Both the position numbers and the translations under genes were made by a program. The notes under the pieces are model-generated. The model saw only the letters and a program-made list of their open reading frames with translations. It did no database searches and was not told where the DNA came from. Below, in pieces: positions 1 through 6,694 of a stretch of DNA of 7,451 nucleotides (position 1 is the stretch's first letter; each line of letters opens with the position of its first letter). Source of the stretch: Acidimicrobiia bacterium (GTDB lineage Bacteria > Actinomycetota > Acidimicrobiia > Spongiisociales > UBA5794); the NCBI GenBank assembly GCA_030598905.1, contig JAUVPA010000087.1, positions 1 to 7,451 on the forward strand, in the 5' to 3' direction.

Positions 1-919
1 CCACTGCGAAGGCGTACGCGACGGGTGACGTCGACGGTGCAGTCGTCAACCAGTTGGTGTCGGCTCGGTCACGCAACAAGGAGGTGTTTGAGCGGGATGA
101 GAAGATCCTGGTCGACAACGCCAAAGACCTGACTCCTCGCGACTTCAGGCGAGCGTTGGCCTATTGGGTCGACGCCGCCGATGCCGCAGCCGCCGCAGCT
201 GATGCCGAGGCCCAATACCTGCAGCGCCGCTTGCATGTGTCACAGACGTTCCAAGGCATGGTCCGCCTCGACGCCGAACTGGATCCCGAGTCGGGTCAGA
301 TCGTCAAGGCCGCTCTGTCTGGCAGTGTTGATGCCTGGAACCGGAACCGTGACGACATCCGTACGGCGGGCCAGAACGGGCCGACGCGTTGACAGAGATC
401 TGCCGCCACTACCTGGGTTACGCCGACACCCCCCAGACCGGCGGCGAGAAACCCCACATTTCGTTGATTGTCGACCTGGAACGATTGACGCAACGGACAG
501 GCCGCTCCGAATACGGCGACGGAACCGTCATCACCGCGAGAGACGCGTTGCGTATCTGCTGTGACGCCTCGATCTCGCGCATCATCACTGAGGGACCGTC
601 CGAAGTGCTCGATGTGGGGAGAAGTACCCGCACCGTCACCGCCGCCCAACGCCGCGCCCTCGCCATCCGCGACGGGGGCTGTGTCGCAGAGGGTTGTGAG
701 GCATCTCCCTGGTTCTGCGGCGTGCACCACAAAACCCCGTGGGCCCACGGCGGCGAAACCAACCTCAAAGACCTCGGAAAGTATGTTTCGAGATGTTCCG
801 GTGCCCGTCTGGGTCCCATCTCATCTCGAAACATGCTTTCACTGAGATGCCGACCCGACCACATCCACGCCCACAACCAAATGACTCATGGAGAGGAGCG
901 GTCGCCGCCTTCCCGGTAG
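1..919 (+). pseudogene. DUF222/13E12-family HNH endonuclease, frameshifted, interrupted and 3'-truncated
   Basis: This is the 3' part of a gene that begins left of the window; the frame is open from position 3. Codons 3-374 encode the DUF222 region, including LDPESGQIVKAAL. The family pattern GQRRADAL then breaks at about 372-380: GQ is in one frame, while RADALTEICRHYLGYADTP and everything after it are in the -1 frame (one base lost, or two gained). The second frame carries the HNH zinc-finger region: CVAEGC (about 682-699), then HH, W and GG in HHKTPWAHGGETNLKDL. The expected NLxxLC is split by an insertion (776-841), after which LRCRPDHIHAH resumes in the same frame. The usual C-terminal tail is missing, and the frame runs antisense into the end of cmk, stopping at 917-919. 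Intact members are presumed nucleases, often in multiple copies in actinomycetes. This copy is very probably non-functional. Family assignment is confident; a sequencing error at the frameshift cannot be excluded. Confidence 0.85.
776..841. repeat. Palindromic insertion with 19-bp inverted repeat inside the HNH gene (MITE-like or IS remnant)
   Basis: The left arm gaaagtatgtttcgagatg (777-795) is the reverse complement of catctcgaaacatgctttc (822-840), with 18 Watson-Crick pairs and one G-T. The 26-nt loop (796-821) contains a possible small CCC/GGG hairpin (804-806 with 811-813). The arms are clearly poorer in G+C than the surroundings. Compared with the expected HNH sequence (NL-V-LLC), the stretch adds about 63 nt between NLKDL and LRCRPDHIHAH and keeps the frame. 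No convincing target-site duplication is visible, and there is no transposase. It could be a small non-autonomous element or two fused ends of a deleted insertion sequence. A bidirectional terminator role between the converging genes is possible, but there is no T-tract. The inverted repeat is certain; its origin is inferred. Confidence 0.8.
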
Positions 920-1563
920 CCGGCGACGGCGGCGAGGGCCAGGATTCGTGCCACGACCTCATGGTTGGACAGAACGCTGGTGTCGAGCACCACCGCGTCG
1001 TCCGCCTGCTGGAGAGGTGATGCCTCTCGGGTGGAGTCGGCATGGTCACGTGCCGCAAGTTCGTCGGCGATGTGAGATAGATCCCTCCCACCGGCTTCCG
1101 AGTCGCCGGCCCGTCGAGCGGCCCGTACCTCGGGTCGCGCCGTGAGGAAAACCTTCACCGGAGCCTCCGGAAACACCACCGTCCCGATGTCGCGGCCCTC
1201 AACCACTGCCTCTCCACCATGATCGGACACCCATCGCTGCTGCAGGGCGACGATATTTCTGCGCACCCGGCGATGGGCGGAGACGGCCGATACGGCAGCG
1301 GTCACCTCCGGCGAGCGGGCACCTGAGCCGACCTCCTCTTCACCGAGGTATGGACGGTCCGTCTCATATCCGATGGCGGCCGACTCGACCACGGCCTCGA
1401 CGGCGTCCTCATTGGCGGGATCAACCTCGGCCCGGAGAACAGCCAGCGTTGCCGCCCGATAGGTCGATCCGGTGTCGAGGTAGGGCAGTCGCAAGGCCTC
1501 CGCCACTCTCCGGGCTACTGTCGACTTGCCGACACCTCCGGGTCCATCTATCGCGATGACCAC
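886..1563 (-). CDS. cmk: Cytidylate kinase (CMP/dCMP kinase)
   Basis: Cmk transfers phosphate from ATP to CMP or dCMP, a cytosolic step in pyrimidine nucleotide recycling and DNA precursor supply. The 225-residue protein matches the usual family length. Visible motifs are the P-loop GPGGVGKST (residues 7-15, K13), YLDTGSTYRA (28-37), EGRDIGTVVFP (122-132), the FLTARPEVRAARR region (139-151), and the CMP-binding RDHADSTR followed by SPL (172-184). The GTG start at 1563 was chosen because GGAG lies five bases upstream (1569-1572) and the protein then begins MVIAIDGPGG, as the family does. An upstream GTG at 1596 adds 11 residues without a ribosome site. The start overlaps the end of aroA by 16 nt, implying translational coupling. 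The gene is the last of the array and converges on the broken HNH gene. I am very sure of the identity. Confidence 0.97.
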   Translation of the reverse strand: MVIAIDGPGGVGKSTVARRVAEALRLPYLDTGSTYRAATLAVLRAEVDPANEDAVEAVVESAAIGYETDRPYLGEEEVGSGARSPEVTAAVSAVSAHRRVRRNIVALQQRWVSDHGGEAVVEGRDIGTVVFPEAPVKVFLTARPEVRAARRAGDSEAGGRDLSHIADELAARDHADSTREASPLQQADDAVVLDTSVLSNHEVVARILALAAVAGYREGGDRSSP

Positions 1564-2825
1564 GTCGACTCCAGAATCTCGTAGAAACCCGGCCACGAGA
1601 CTGCAGCTGCTTCGGCGCCGGACACCGTCACCGATCCATTGGCTGCCGTCGCGGCGACGGCAGCGGCCATCGCGATTCGGTGGTCACGGCGCGCCTCGAC
1701 GACGCCCCCTTCGAGGAAGCCGGTTCCGAGGACCGTGAAGCCGTCCGATTCCTCGTCCGCTCCTCCGCCGAGAGCACGGATCATGGCCACCGTCGACGTG
1801 ATCCGGTCGCTCTCCTTGGTCCTCAGCTCGGAGGCACCCGTCACCTTTGTGATGCCTTCCCCGTAAGCCGCGACCACGGCGACGAGCGGCAGTTCGTCGA
1901 CGGTTGCTGCAACCAACTCGGCTGGGACAAATGCCGCACCGAGACCGCTACCACGGACCGTGACGGTGCCGACCGGGTCGCCGTGGAACTCACCGCTGAC
2001 CACGCCGTCGACTTGTGCACCCATCTCGCCGAGAACCTGGAGGAAACCGATCCGACCGGGGTTCAGCGATACCCCTGGTGTCGTCACCGCGGCGCCTTCG
2101 CGGATGGCGGCTGAAGCCCACAGGAAGGCCGCCGAGGACGGATCACCAGGGATGTCGTAAGAACCAGGGGGAACGGGTCCCGGATGGATCCGAAAGGCGG
2201 TCGAACCGAGTCGCTCGCCGCGGCCCCACGACTCGAGCATGCGCTCGGTGTGGTCCCGGTACCCGGGAGGGCTGTCGATCGTCGAGACGCCGTTTGCCTG
2301 TACCGCGGCGAGTTCAAATGCCGAGCGAACCTGTGCCGTTGCCACGTCAATGCTGACCGAAGCGCCCTCGAGGCTGCCGCCAGTGATGTGCATCGGCGCA
2401 GTGCCGCCTTCGGCCGTCTCCACACCAGCGCCGAGAAGACGCAGCGGGCCGGCGACGCGCTCCATGGGACGTCGGGACAGTGAATCGTCGCCAGACAGCT
2501 CGGTGTGAAACGGTCGGCCTGCCGTTACCCCTGCCAGCAATCTCATAGCCGTACCGCTGTTCCCACAATCGATGGGAGAACCCGGCTCCGACCAGGAATC
2601 GATGCCCGGCGAGGACATCGTTGCACCGTCCCAGGTTGCTCCGAAGGCCTGTACCGCGCGAAGTGTCGCCCCGACGTCCTCGCCGGGACCCAAGTTGCTC
2701 AACTCGCTTGCGCCGTTTGCCATGGCCGCGAAGATGAGGGATCGGTGGCTGAGGGACTTGTCGCCCGGTACCTCGACCGTCGCGGCAAAAGCGCGGTCTG
2801 AGGGTGACACAACCCTTTCAGCCAT
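1548..2825 (-). CDS. aroA: 3-phosphoshikimate 1-carboxyvinyltransferase (EPSP synthase)
   Basis: AroA condenses shikimate-3-phosphate with phosphoenolpyruvate, the sixth step of the shikimate pathway to aromatic amino acids. The 425 residues are the full usual length. Motifs in order: PGDKSLSHR (20-28), NSGTAMRLLAG (89-99), DDSLSRRPM (113-121), TAQVRSA (163-169), RDHTE (190-194), GDPSSAAF (227-234), the VDELP segment with the expected catalytic Asp (309-313), RTKESDRI (335-342), DHRIAMA (381-387) and VSWPGFYE (409-416). RDHTE resembles the RxHxE motif described for class II, glyphosate-insensitive types, but the usual SAQxK lysine is Arg here (R167), so the class is uncertain. The ATG overlaps the end of rluB by 8 nt. 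The cmk neighbour is common in bacteria, although in mycobacteria aroA lies elsewhere as far as I recall. Confidence 0.98.
   Translation of the reverse strand: MAERVVSPSDRAFAATVEVPGDKSLSHRSLIFAAMANGASELSNLGPGEDVGATLRAVQAFGATWDGATMSSPGIDSWSEPGSPIDCGNSGTAMRLLAGVTAGRPFHTELSGDDSLSRRPMERVAGPLRLLGAGVETAEGGTAPMHITGGSLEGASVSIDVATAQVRSAFELAAVQANGVSTIDSPPGYRDHTERMLESWGRGERLGSTAFRIHPGPVPPGSYDIPGDPSSAAFLWASAAIREGAAVTTPGVSLNPGRIGFLQVLGEMGAQVDGVVSGEFHGDPVGTVTVRGSGLGAAFVPAELVAATVDELPLVAVVAAYGEGITKVTGASELRTKESDRITSTVAMIRALGGGADEESDGFTVLGTGFLEGGVVEARRDHRIAMAAAVAATAANGSVTVSGAEAAAVSWPGFYEILESTWSSR
1569..1572 (-). promoter_or_regulatory. Shine-Dalgarno GGAG that decides the cmk start
   Basis: On the minus strand GGAG is followed by TCGAC and then GTG (1563). 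The five-base spacing favours this internal GTG over the upstream in-frame GTG at 1596, which has no purine-rich stretch before it. The site lies inside the last codons of aroA. Confidence 0.75.
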
Positions 2826-3543
2826 CGGTTGCCACCGCTTGGTACAGCTGACGAATCTCGTCGATAGTCAGGATGCGGTATGTGCCCGGTTCGAGGTCAC
2901 GATCCTTGATAGGACCGATGGCTGTTCGCACGAGTTCCATCACGGGATGGCCGATCGCCTCCAACATCCGACGCACCTCTCGATTCCTACCTTCGGTCAT
3001 GACGAGTTCGATCATTGCCGAATCACGGTGGCGAGCAAGTTGACGGGCTCTCACGGCCGCAGCGGGTCCATCGTCGAGTTCGACGCCATCTGTGAGGTGC
3101 GCTCGATCGCGGTTGCTCGGAACACCCGACACCAGCGCAACGTAGGTCTTCTCCACTCCGTACCGCGGATGGGTGAGTCGCAGAGTCAGATCGCCATCGT
3201 TGGTGAGAATGATGAGACCCTCTGAGTCGGCATCGAGCCTTCCAATCGGGAATACGCGCGGTTCGCTGGGTACGAGGTCGACAATTGTGCTCCGTCCCCC
3301 CGGATCGTGGGCGGTGCTGACGACACCCACGGGTTTATACAGCAGGTAGTAGACGAGCCCCGGCGCCACGGGAAGCGGGATTCCGTCGATCTCGATGTGT
3401 GCCTCTGCCGGGTCGACCTTCTGTCCCAGAGAGGCCTTCGCTCCATCAACGGAGACGCGCCCTTGCTCGATGAGCACTTCCGCGCCGCGGCGCGAGGCAT
3501 AACCCGACCGTGCAATCAGCTTGTGGAGCCGTTCTGCGGTGAT
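2818..3543 (-). CDS. rluB: 23S rRNA pseudouridine synthase, RluB/RsuA family, with probable ATC start
   Basis: RsuA/RluB-family enzymes isomerise a specific uridine to pseudouridine; RluB acts on 23S rRNA near the peptidyl-transferase centre. Starting at ATC 3543 gives 241 residues. The N-terminal RNA-binding S4 domain is complete (ERLHKLIARSGYASRRGAEVLI, residues 4-25). Next come LLYKPVGVVST, the catalytic motif GRLDADSEGL (D104), LTNDGDLTLRL and EGRNREVRRM (184-193). The frame is open from 3621 but contains no ATG, GTG or TTG before GTG 3477, which would delete half of the S4 domain. GGAGG (3548-3552) sits four bases before ATC ATC ACC GCA GAA CGG, so initiation at ATC is inferred; the preceding ATC (3546) is also possible. 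The start overlaps scpB by 28 nt. The scpA-scpB-rluB order is conserved in Actinobacteria and Firmicutes and supports RluB over RsuA. Confidence 0.92.
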   Translation of the reverse strand: MTAERLHKLIARSGYASRRGAEVLIEQGRVSVDGAKASLGQKVDPAEAHIEIDGIPLPVAPGLVYYLLYKPVGVVSTAHDPGGRSTIVDLVPSEPRVFPIGRLDADSEGLIILTNDGDLTLRLTHPRYGVEKTYVALVSGVPSNRDRAHLTDGVELDDGPAAAVRARQLARHRDSAMIELVMTEGRNREVRRMLEAIGHPVMELVRTAIGPIKDRDLEPGTYRILTIDEIRQLYQAVATDG

Positions 3544-4103
3544 GATGCCTCCGGCCGGAACGGCCCTTCCAGAGTATCGACGACTTCCGCAGGCGGCACG
3601 TGGTCGGCGAGGGGCGGCAACTCAGAGAGGCTCGCTACACCGAGCTTCTCGAGAAACAGCTCGGTTGTGCCGTACAGAACAGCCTGACCGGATCCGTCCG
3701 CTCGGGCCACCTCGAGGATCAGACCCCGACGCTCGAGAGTCTGGAGTGCTCGCTCCGAGTCCACGCCGCGAATCTCGGCAACCTGGCCGCGGGAAACCGG
3801 CTGCTTGTAGGCCACGACGGCAAGAGTTTCCAGAGCCGCGTTGGACAGCCGGGCGGCGCGCTCAGTCTGCGCGAACCGCTCCAGGTAGGGTTTTGCCTTC
3901 GGCACCGTGTACATGCGCCAACCACCGGCGATGTTGCGCAGTGCGACGCCGCGACCGTCCTCGTCGAGTGTCGTCTGGAGATCCTCAACCGCAGAACGGA
4001 CATCGGCCTTCGGTACTTCAAGCACCTCCGCAAGCTCCTCCTCGGTGACGGGCGACTCCGCCACGAAGAGGATCGACTCGATCAGTGTGTGAACTTCCGT
4101 CAC
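3516..4103 (-). CDS. scpB: Segregation and condensation protein B
   Basis: ScpB is the winged-helix kleisin-binding subunit of the SMC-ScpAB condensin that compacts and helps segregate the chromosome. The 195-residue product has the two winged-helix regions of the family. The first is TLIESILFVAESPVTEEELAEVL (6-28). The second is the diagnostic ALETLAVVAYKQPVSRGQVAEIRGV (90-114), followed by LYGTTELFLEKLG (143-155) and SLSELPPL (158-165). The last 30 or so residues are a Pro/Ser-rich tail, as is common. The GTG start at 4103 overlaps the scpA stop as GTGA, a classic coupled junction that fits the fixed stoichiometry of ScpA and ScpB. The 3' end overlaps the start of rluB. Identity is secure. 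Confidence 0.97.
   Translation of the reverse strand: MTEVHTLIESILFVAESPVTEEELAEVLEVPKADVRSAVEDLQTTLDEDGRGVALRNIAGGWRMYTVPKAKPYLERFAQTERAARLSNAALETLAVVAYKQPVSRGQVAEIRGVDSERALQTLERRGLILEVARADGSGQAVLYGTTELFLEKLGVASLSELPPLADHVPPAEVVDTLEGPFRPEASSPQNGSTS
3548..3552 (-). promoter_or_regulatory. Shine-Dalgarno GGAGG preceding the non-canonical rluB start
   Basis: GGAGG on the minus strand is followed by CATC and then ATC ACC GCA GAA CGG, the beginning of the S4 domain. It is the only strong ribosome-binding sequence near the N-terminus of rluB and lies inside scpB. It supports initiation at ATC 3543 (spacing 4). Confidence 0.55.
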
Positions 4104-4870
4104 GGCTCACCCCGCAGCATCGCTTCCATGGCACCGGCAGCAGCTTCGGGGTCGTAGCTGATGTTGATCGGCGCGTCTCGATGGTCCTGAGTCAACGACA
4201 CGATCCCCCACCGAGCCAATTCGAGCAGCGCGAGAAAATATGCCACCACCTCGACAGAGCGGCCGCAATGTTCGGTGACTGCCGAAAAGTCGGCGTTGAT
4301 CACGTCGGACATGCGCCGCTGGAGATCGGTCATCGCAGATTGCACGGACGGGAGGTCGAGGTCGAGATGGTCGACGTCGGGTTCGTCACCGGGTCCTACG
4401 AACACGGCGGCGGCGATGTGAGCCAGGCCCTCCGCGTCGACGGGCACACTCACAGCCGGTTGGATCGGCGTGATGTCTGGGTCGAGACCGACTCGGCGAA
4501 CGATGTTGCGTTCTTCGTTCTCCATGCGATGGCGGAGCACCGCCGCGACGTCTTTGAAGGTGAGGCAGGCGAGAAGCCTCGAGAGCAGACGGTCCCGCTC
4601 CTCGGCGAGGGCCAGCTCTTCATCGAGGTCGACGTCGGCATCGTCGGGCAGCAGGTGCCTCGCCTTGATCTGGATGAGCGTCGCGGCGATCAGCAGAAAC
4701 TCGCTCGCAACCTCGAGATCGAGCTCTCGCATCGCATCGAGATAGTCAACGTACTCGGCGACGAGATCCGTCAGGCTGAGCTGGGTGATCTCGACCTGAT
4801 GCGAGGTGATCAGCTGGAGGAGGAGATCGAGAGGCCCCTCGAAAACCCGTGTCTTGACCTGGTACGTCAT
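4100..4870 (-). CDS. scpA: Segregation and condensation protein A (kleisin)
   Basis: ScpA is the kleisin that bridges the SMC heads and binds the ScpB dimer in the bacterial condensin. The 256-residue product has the N-terminal signature FEGPLDLLLQLI (10-21), then DLEVASEFLLIAATLIQIKARHLLP (51-75). A variable acidic linker follows (roughly 76-90 and 158-172), and the C-terminal winged helix carries VVAYFLALLELARWGIVSL (208-226). The ATG at 4870 has only a weak purine stretch upstream. A 64-nt gap separates it from the HD gene, the largest gap in the array, so an internal promoter is conceivable though none is obvious. ScpA is followed at once by ScpB. In mycobacteria a ParA-like gene precedes scpA (from memory); none is present in this window. 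Confidence 0.97.
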   Translation of the reverse strand: MTYQVKTRVFEGPLDLLLQLITSHQVEITQLSLTDLVAEYVDYLDAMRELDLEVASEFLLIAATLIQIKARHLLPDDADVDLDEELALAEERDRLLSRLLACLTFKDVAAVLRHRMENEERNIVRRVGLDPDITPIQPAVSVPVDAEGLAHIAAAVFVGPGDEPDVDHLDLDLPSVQSAMTDLQRRMSDVINADFSAVTEHCGRSVEVVAYFLALLELARWGIVSLTQDHRDAPINISYDPEAAAGAMEAMLRGEP

Positions 4871-4934
4871 GAGGCTCGGATGCTACGGGTCAAGGCAGTC
4901 AGAACCGCGTCTCTCCAGGGTGTGTACTCAACGT
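4871..4934 (-). other. Intergenic gap between the HD gene and scpA
   Basis: These 64 nt are the only non-coding stretch of any size in the minus-strand array. On that strand TTGAGT, TTGACC and TAGCAT can be seen, but no pair is spaced like a -35/-10 promoter, and there is no hairpin with a T-run. I see no clear regulatory element; this is simply the most likely place for an internal promoter. Confidence 0.4.
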
Positions 4935-5420
4935 TCATCGATCGGCGGCAATCAGCGCAGCCCATCTCGGATCACCGGGTGCGCCCTGTACTCCCTTGCC
5001 GTGATCTTCCGCAAAGGCAACGACGTACGGGTCGCTGCCGATACGGTCGAGATCCTCGGCGCCGATGGACCCATGACTCCAGTAGCTGCGCATGGACGCC
5101 GGCATCGGGGCGTGGAGGTGACCGCCCATCGTCGCGATCGATCGGGCGATCGGTCCGAGCCGGAAATGTCTCTTTCCGACATCATGGAGCAGAGCGGTGG
5201 CGAATGCGACCTCGTCACCAGGCAGACCCTTGGTCACTCTCATGGCCATCTCGTACGAATGGCGCTGATCTTCGCCTTGCATCTCCCAGAACAGCGGAGC
5301 CTCTTCGGCACGGAGGTGAGTGCGGACCATCGCTTGTTCCGAAGGCATCAACGGATGGAGCCGAAAGAAGGAGAAGAACCGCGAGACGTAGTGAGCGAGC
5401 TGCGTCGGCAGCTCTCGCAT
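4935..5420 (-). CDS. HD-domain phosphohydrolase-like protein, substrate unknown
   Basis: This 161-residue protein has a complete metal-binding HD signature: H54 (QRHSYEMA), H79-D80 in LLHDVGK, H116 in YWSHGSIGAEDL, H140 in FAEDHG, and D160 at the penultimate residue. Such proteins are usually metal-dependent phosphohydrolases or phosphodiesterases acting on nucleotides. HDVGK is more like the HDIG class than the HDxxED of alarmone hydrolases. The N-terminus (RFFSFFRLHPLMPSEQAMV) is hydrophobic/basic but not a clear membrane segment. The start was set at ATG 5420, which shares one base with the upstream stop (TGATG); a GTG at 5450 would add 10 residues overlapping the upstream gene. Similar small HD proteins occur in actinomycetes without known function. 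It is coupled to the DksA/TraR-like gene. Confidence 0.85.
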   Translation of the reverse strand: MRELPTQLAHYVSRFFSFFRLHPLMPSEQAMVRTHLRAEEAPLFWEMQGEDQRHSYEMAMRVTKGLPGDEVAFATALLHDVGKRHFRLGPIARSIATMGGHLHAPMPASMRSYWSHGSIGAEDLDRIGSDPYVVAFAEDHGKGVQGAPGDPRWAALIAADR

Positions 5421-5767
5421 CAGGCGATCTCGGACTTGCAGGACACGCACAGAACCGACGCCGGCCGGAACTCCATGCGCGCCGCACCGATCTCGTTCCC
5501 ACAGTTGCTGCAGATGCCGTATGAGCCGTCTTTGATCTGCCCGAGTGCGGCGTCTACATCATCGAGCATGCGCTTCAAACCCTCTACGATGCCGAGAACC
5601 TCGGTGCGCTCGGCCGTCGCAGCTCCCGCATCGGCAAACGTGTCGCCGTAGTCCGTTTCGCCGGTGAGCTCACCAGAATCATCGGCCCCGAGCTCGTGCA
5701 ACTGGCGAATCAGCTTCTCGCGCTCTTCCACGAGCACGGCTGCTGCGTTGGCAACATCGATCGTCAT
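5420..5767 (-). CDS. DksA/TraR-type C4 zinc-finger protein
   Basis: DksA/TraR proteins reach into the secondary channel of RNA polymerase and alter initiation, often with ppGpp. This 115-residue protein has a predicted N-terminal helix (VLVEEREKLIRQLHELG, 11-27), an acidic turn (D39, D42, D46-A47) where DksA carries its coiled-coil tip, and a second helix (EVLGIVEGLKRMLDDVDAAL). The C-terminal C4 finger is CSNCGNEIGAARMEFRP (from C86) followed by LCVSC, giving C86, C89, C107 and C110. The tip spacing (DxxxDA) differs from the DxxDxA of E. coli DksA, so true DksA activity is not assured. The ATG at 5767 has GAGGTGAAGAG upstream. The 27-nt gap after xerD and the one-base overlap with the HD gene place it in the operon. 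Confidence 0.9.
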   Translation of the reverse strand: MTIDVANAAAVLVEEREKLIRQLHELGADDSGELTGETDYGDTFADAGAATAERTEVLGIVEGLKRMLDDVDAALGQIKDGSYGICSNCGNEIGAARMEFRPASVLCVSCKSEIA

Positions 5768-5794
5768 GGACTCTTCACCTCGCTCCGTCTCCCG

Positions 5795-6694
5795 CTACCG
5801 GCGCTCGCGTGGATGCGAGGTCACAAACACCTCGAGCAAGTGCTGGGGGGATACACGGGTATAAACCTGTGTGGTCGAGATACTAGCGTGGCCGAGGATC
5901 TCCTGAACAGTTCTGAGGTCGGCGCCACCCTCCACCATGTGTGTCGCCGCGGAGTGGCGCAGGATGTGAGGTGAGATCCCGTCGCGGTCGATCCCGGCCA
6001 ATCGAGCGTGTTTGCGAACGATGAGCCACGCTCCCTGTCGCGTCAACGCTCCGCCTCGCGCATTCACGTACAGCTTTCCCGGATCGCGCCGGCCACCGAT
6101 AAGCGTCTGCCTGTGTGGCAGATAGGCGGCGATCGATTGGCGAGCATGCCGTCCAAGGGGAACGATGCGTTGCTTGTCGCCCTTCCCGGTCACGACCGCC
6201 GTCGAGGTCTCGAAGTCGATGTCGAGAGTATCGAGCCCGACGGCCTCACTCACACGGGATCCACTCGCGTAGAGAAACTCCAGTATCGCCGCGTCGCGCG
6301 ACCCCAACGGAGTGGACCGATTCGGCGCCTCTACCAGTGCCACCGCTTCGTCGACGGTGAGCGCCTTCGGAAGCGAAAGACCCTTCACCGGTACATCGAT
6401 AAGGACCGTGGGATCGTCGTCGGCCAGGCCCTCGGTGAGCAGGAACCGGTGGTAACCCTTGACGGTCGAGATCTTGCGGGCGACGGTGGTGGGGCGAAGA
6501 CCCCGGGTGCGCAGGGACGCGACGAAGCGCGAAACCGCTTCGGCCGAAGGTTCCCGGCCGTCGAGTGTGTCGAAGTACTGCGCCAGGTCGCTTCGGTAAG
6601 CCGCCACGGTGTTGGCGGAAAGGCCGCGTTCGCTGCTGAGCGCGCCCAAGAACTCGTCTGCGCCCGCCGGCAACACCTGGGTAGCGACGCTCAT
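5795..6694 (-). CDS. xerD: Site-specific tyrosine recombinase XerD
   Basis: XerD works with XerC at dif to resolve chromosome dimers before division. The 299-residue product has the SAM-like core-binding domain (about 10-92: FLGALSSERGLSANTVAAYRSDL) and the catalytic domain. The full active site is visible: R147 (ASGSRVSE), K171 (GKGDKQR), H243 and R246 (SPHILRHSAATH), H269 (ILGHASIS) and nucleophile Y278 (TQVYTRV). The ATG overlaps the Nudix stop as ATGA. XerD rather than XerC or a phage integrase is inferred from the conserved order pyrG-Nudix-xerD and from the proximity of scpAB; sequence alone separates XerC and XerD poorly. Nothing suggests horizontal acquisition: it is embedded in the operon and no att repeats are seen. 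Confidence 0.95.
   Translation of the reverse strand: MSVATQVLPAGADEFLGALSSERGLSANTVAAYRSDLAQYFDTLDGREPSAEAVSRFVASLRTRGLRPTTVARKISTVKGYHRFLLTEGLADDDPTVLIDVPVKGLSLPKALTVDEAVALVEAPNRSTPLGSRDAAILEFLYASGSRVSEAVGLDTLDIDFETSTAVVTGKGDKQRIVPLGRHARQSIAAYLPHRQTLIGGRRDPGKLYVNARGGALTRQGAWLIVRKHARLAGIDRDGISPHILRHSAATHMVEGGADLRTVQEILGHASISTTQVYTRVSPQHLLEVFVTSHPRERR

Noticed and set aside
370..392. Programmed -1 ribosomal frameshift in the HNH gene
   Set aside because: No slippery heptamer (X XXY YYZ) is present at the joint and the gene carries other lesions, so a decaying gene is the simpler explanation.
777..840. Inverted repeat as an intrinsic terminator between the HNH gene and cmk
   Set aside because: The stem is AT-leaning, the loop is 26 nt, and no T-run follows on either strand. 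It also sits inside the HNH coding frame. A weak terminator role is not excluded, but an insertion explains the position better.
886..1596. cmk starting at GTG 1596
   Set aside because: The extra 11 residues have no counterpart in the family, no ribosome site precedes 1596, and GGAG stands at ideal spacing before GTG 1563.
4935..5450. HD gene starting at GTG 5450
   Set aside because: It would overlap the upstream gene by 31 nt, whereas ATG 5420 forms a TGATG junction typical of this operon. The alternative is not fully excluded.
4085..5524. Long open frame (479 codons) on the + strand opposite scpA and the HD gene
   Set aside because: Its product is Arg/His-rich with no recognisable domain, and it lies antisense to two confidently identified genes. 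It is a by-product of GC-rich codon use. The same applies to the + frame at 6008-6901 opposite xerD.
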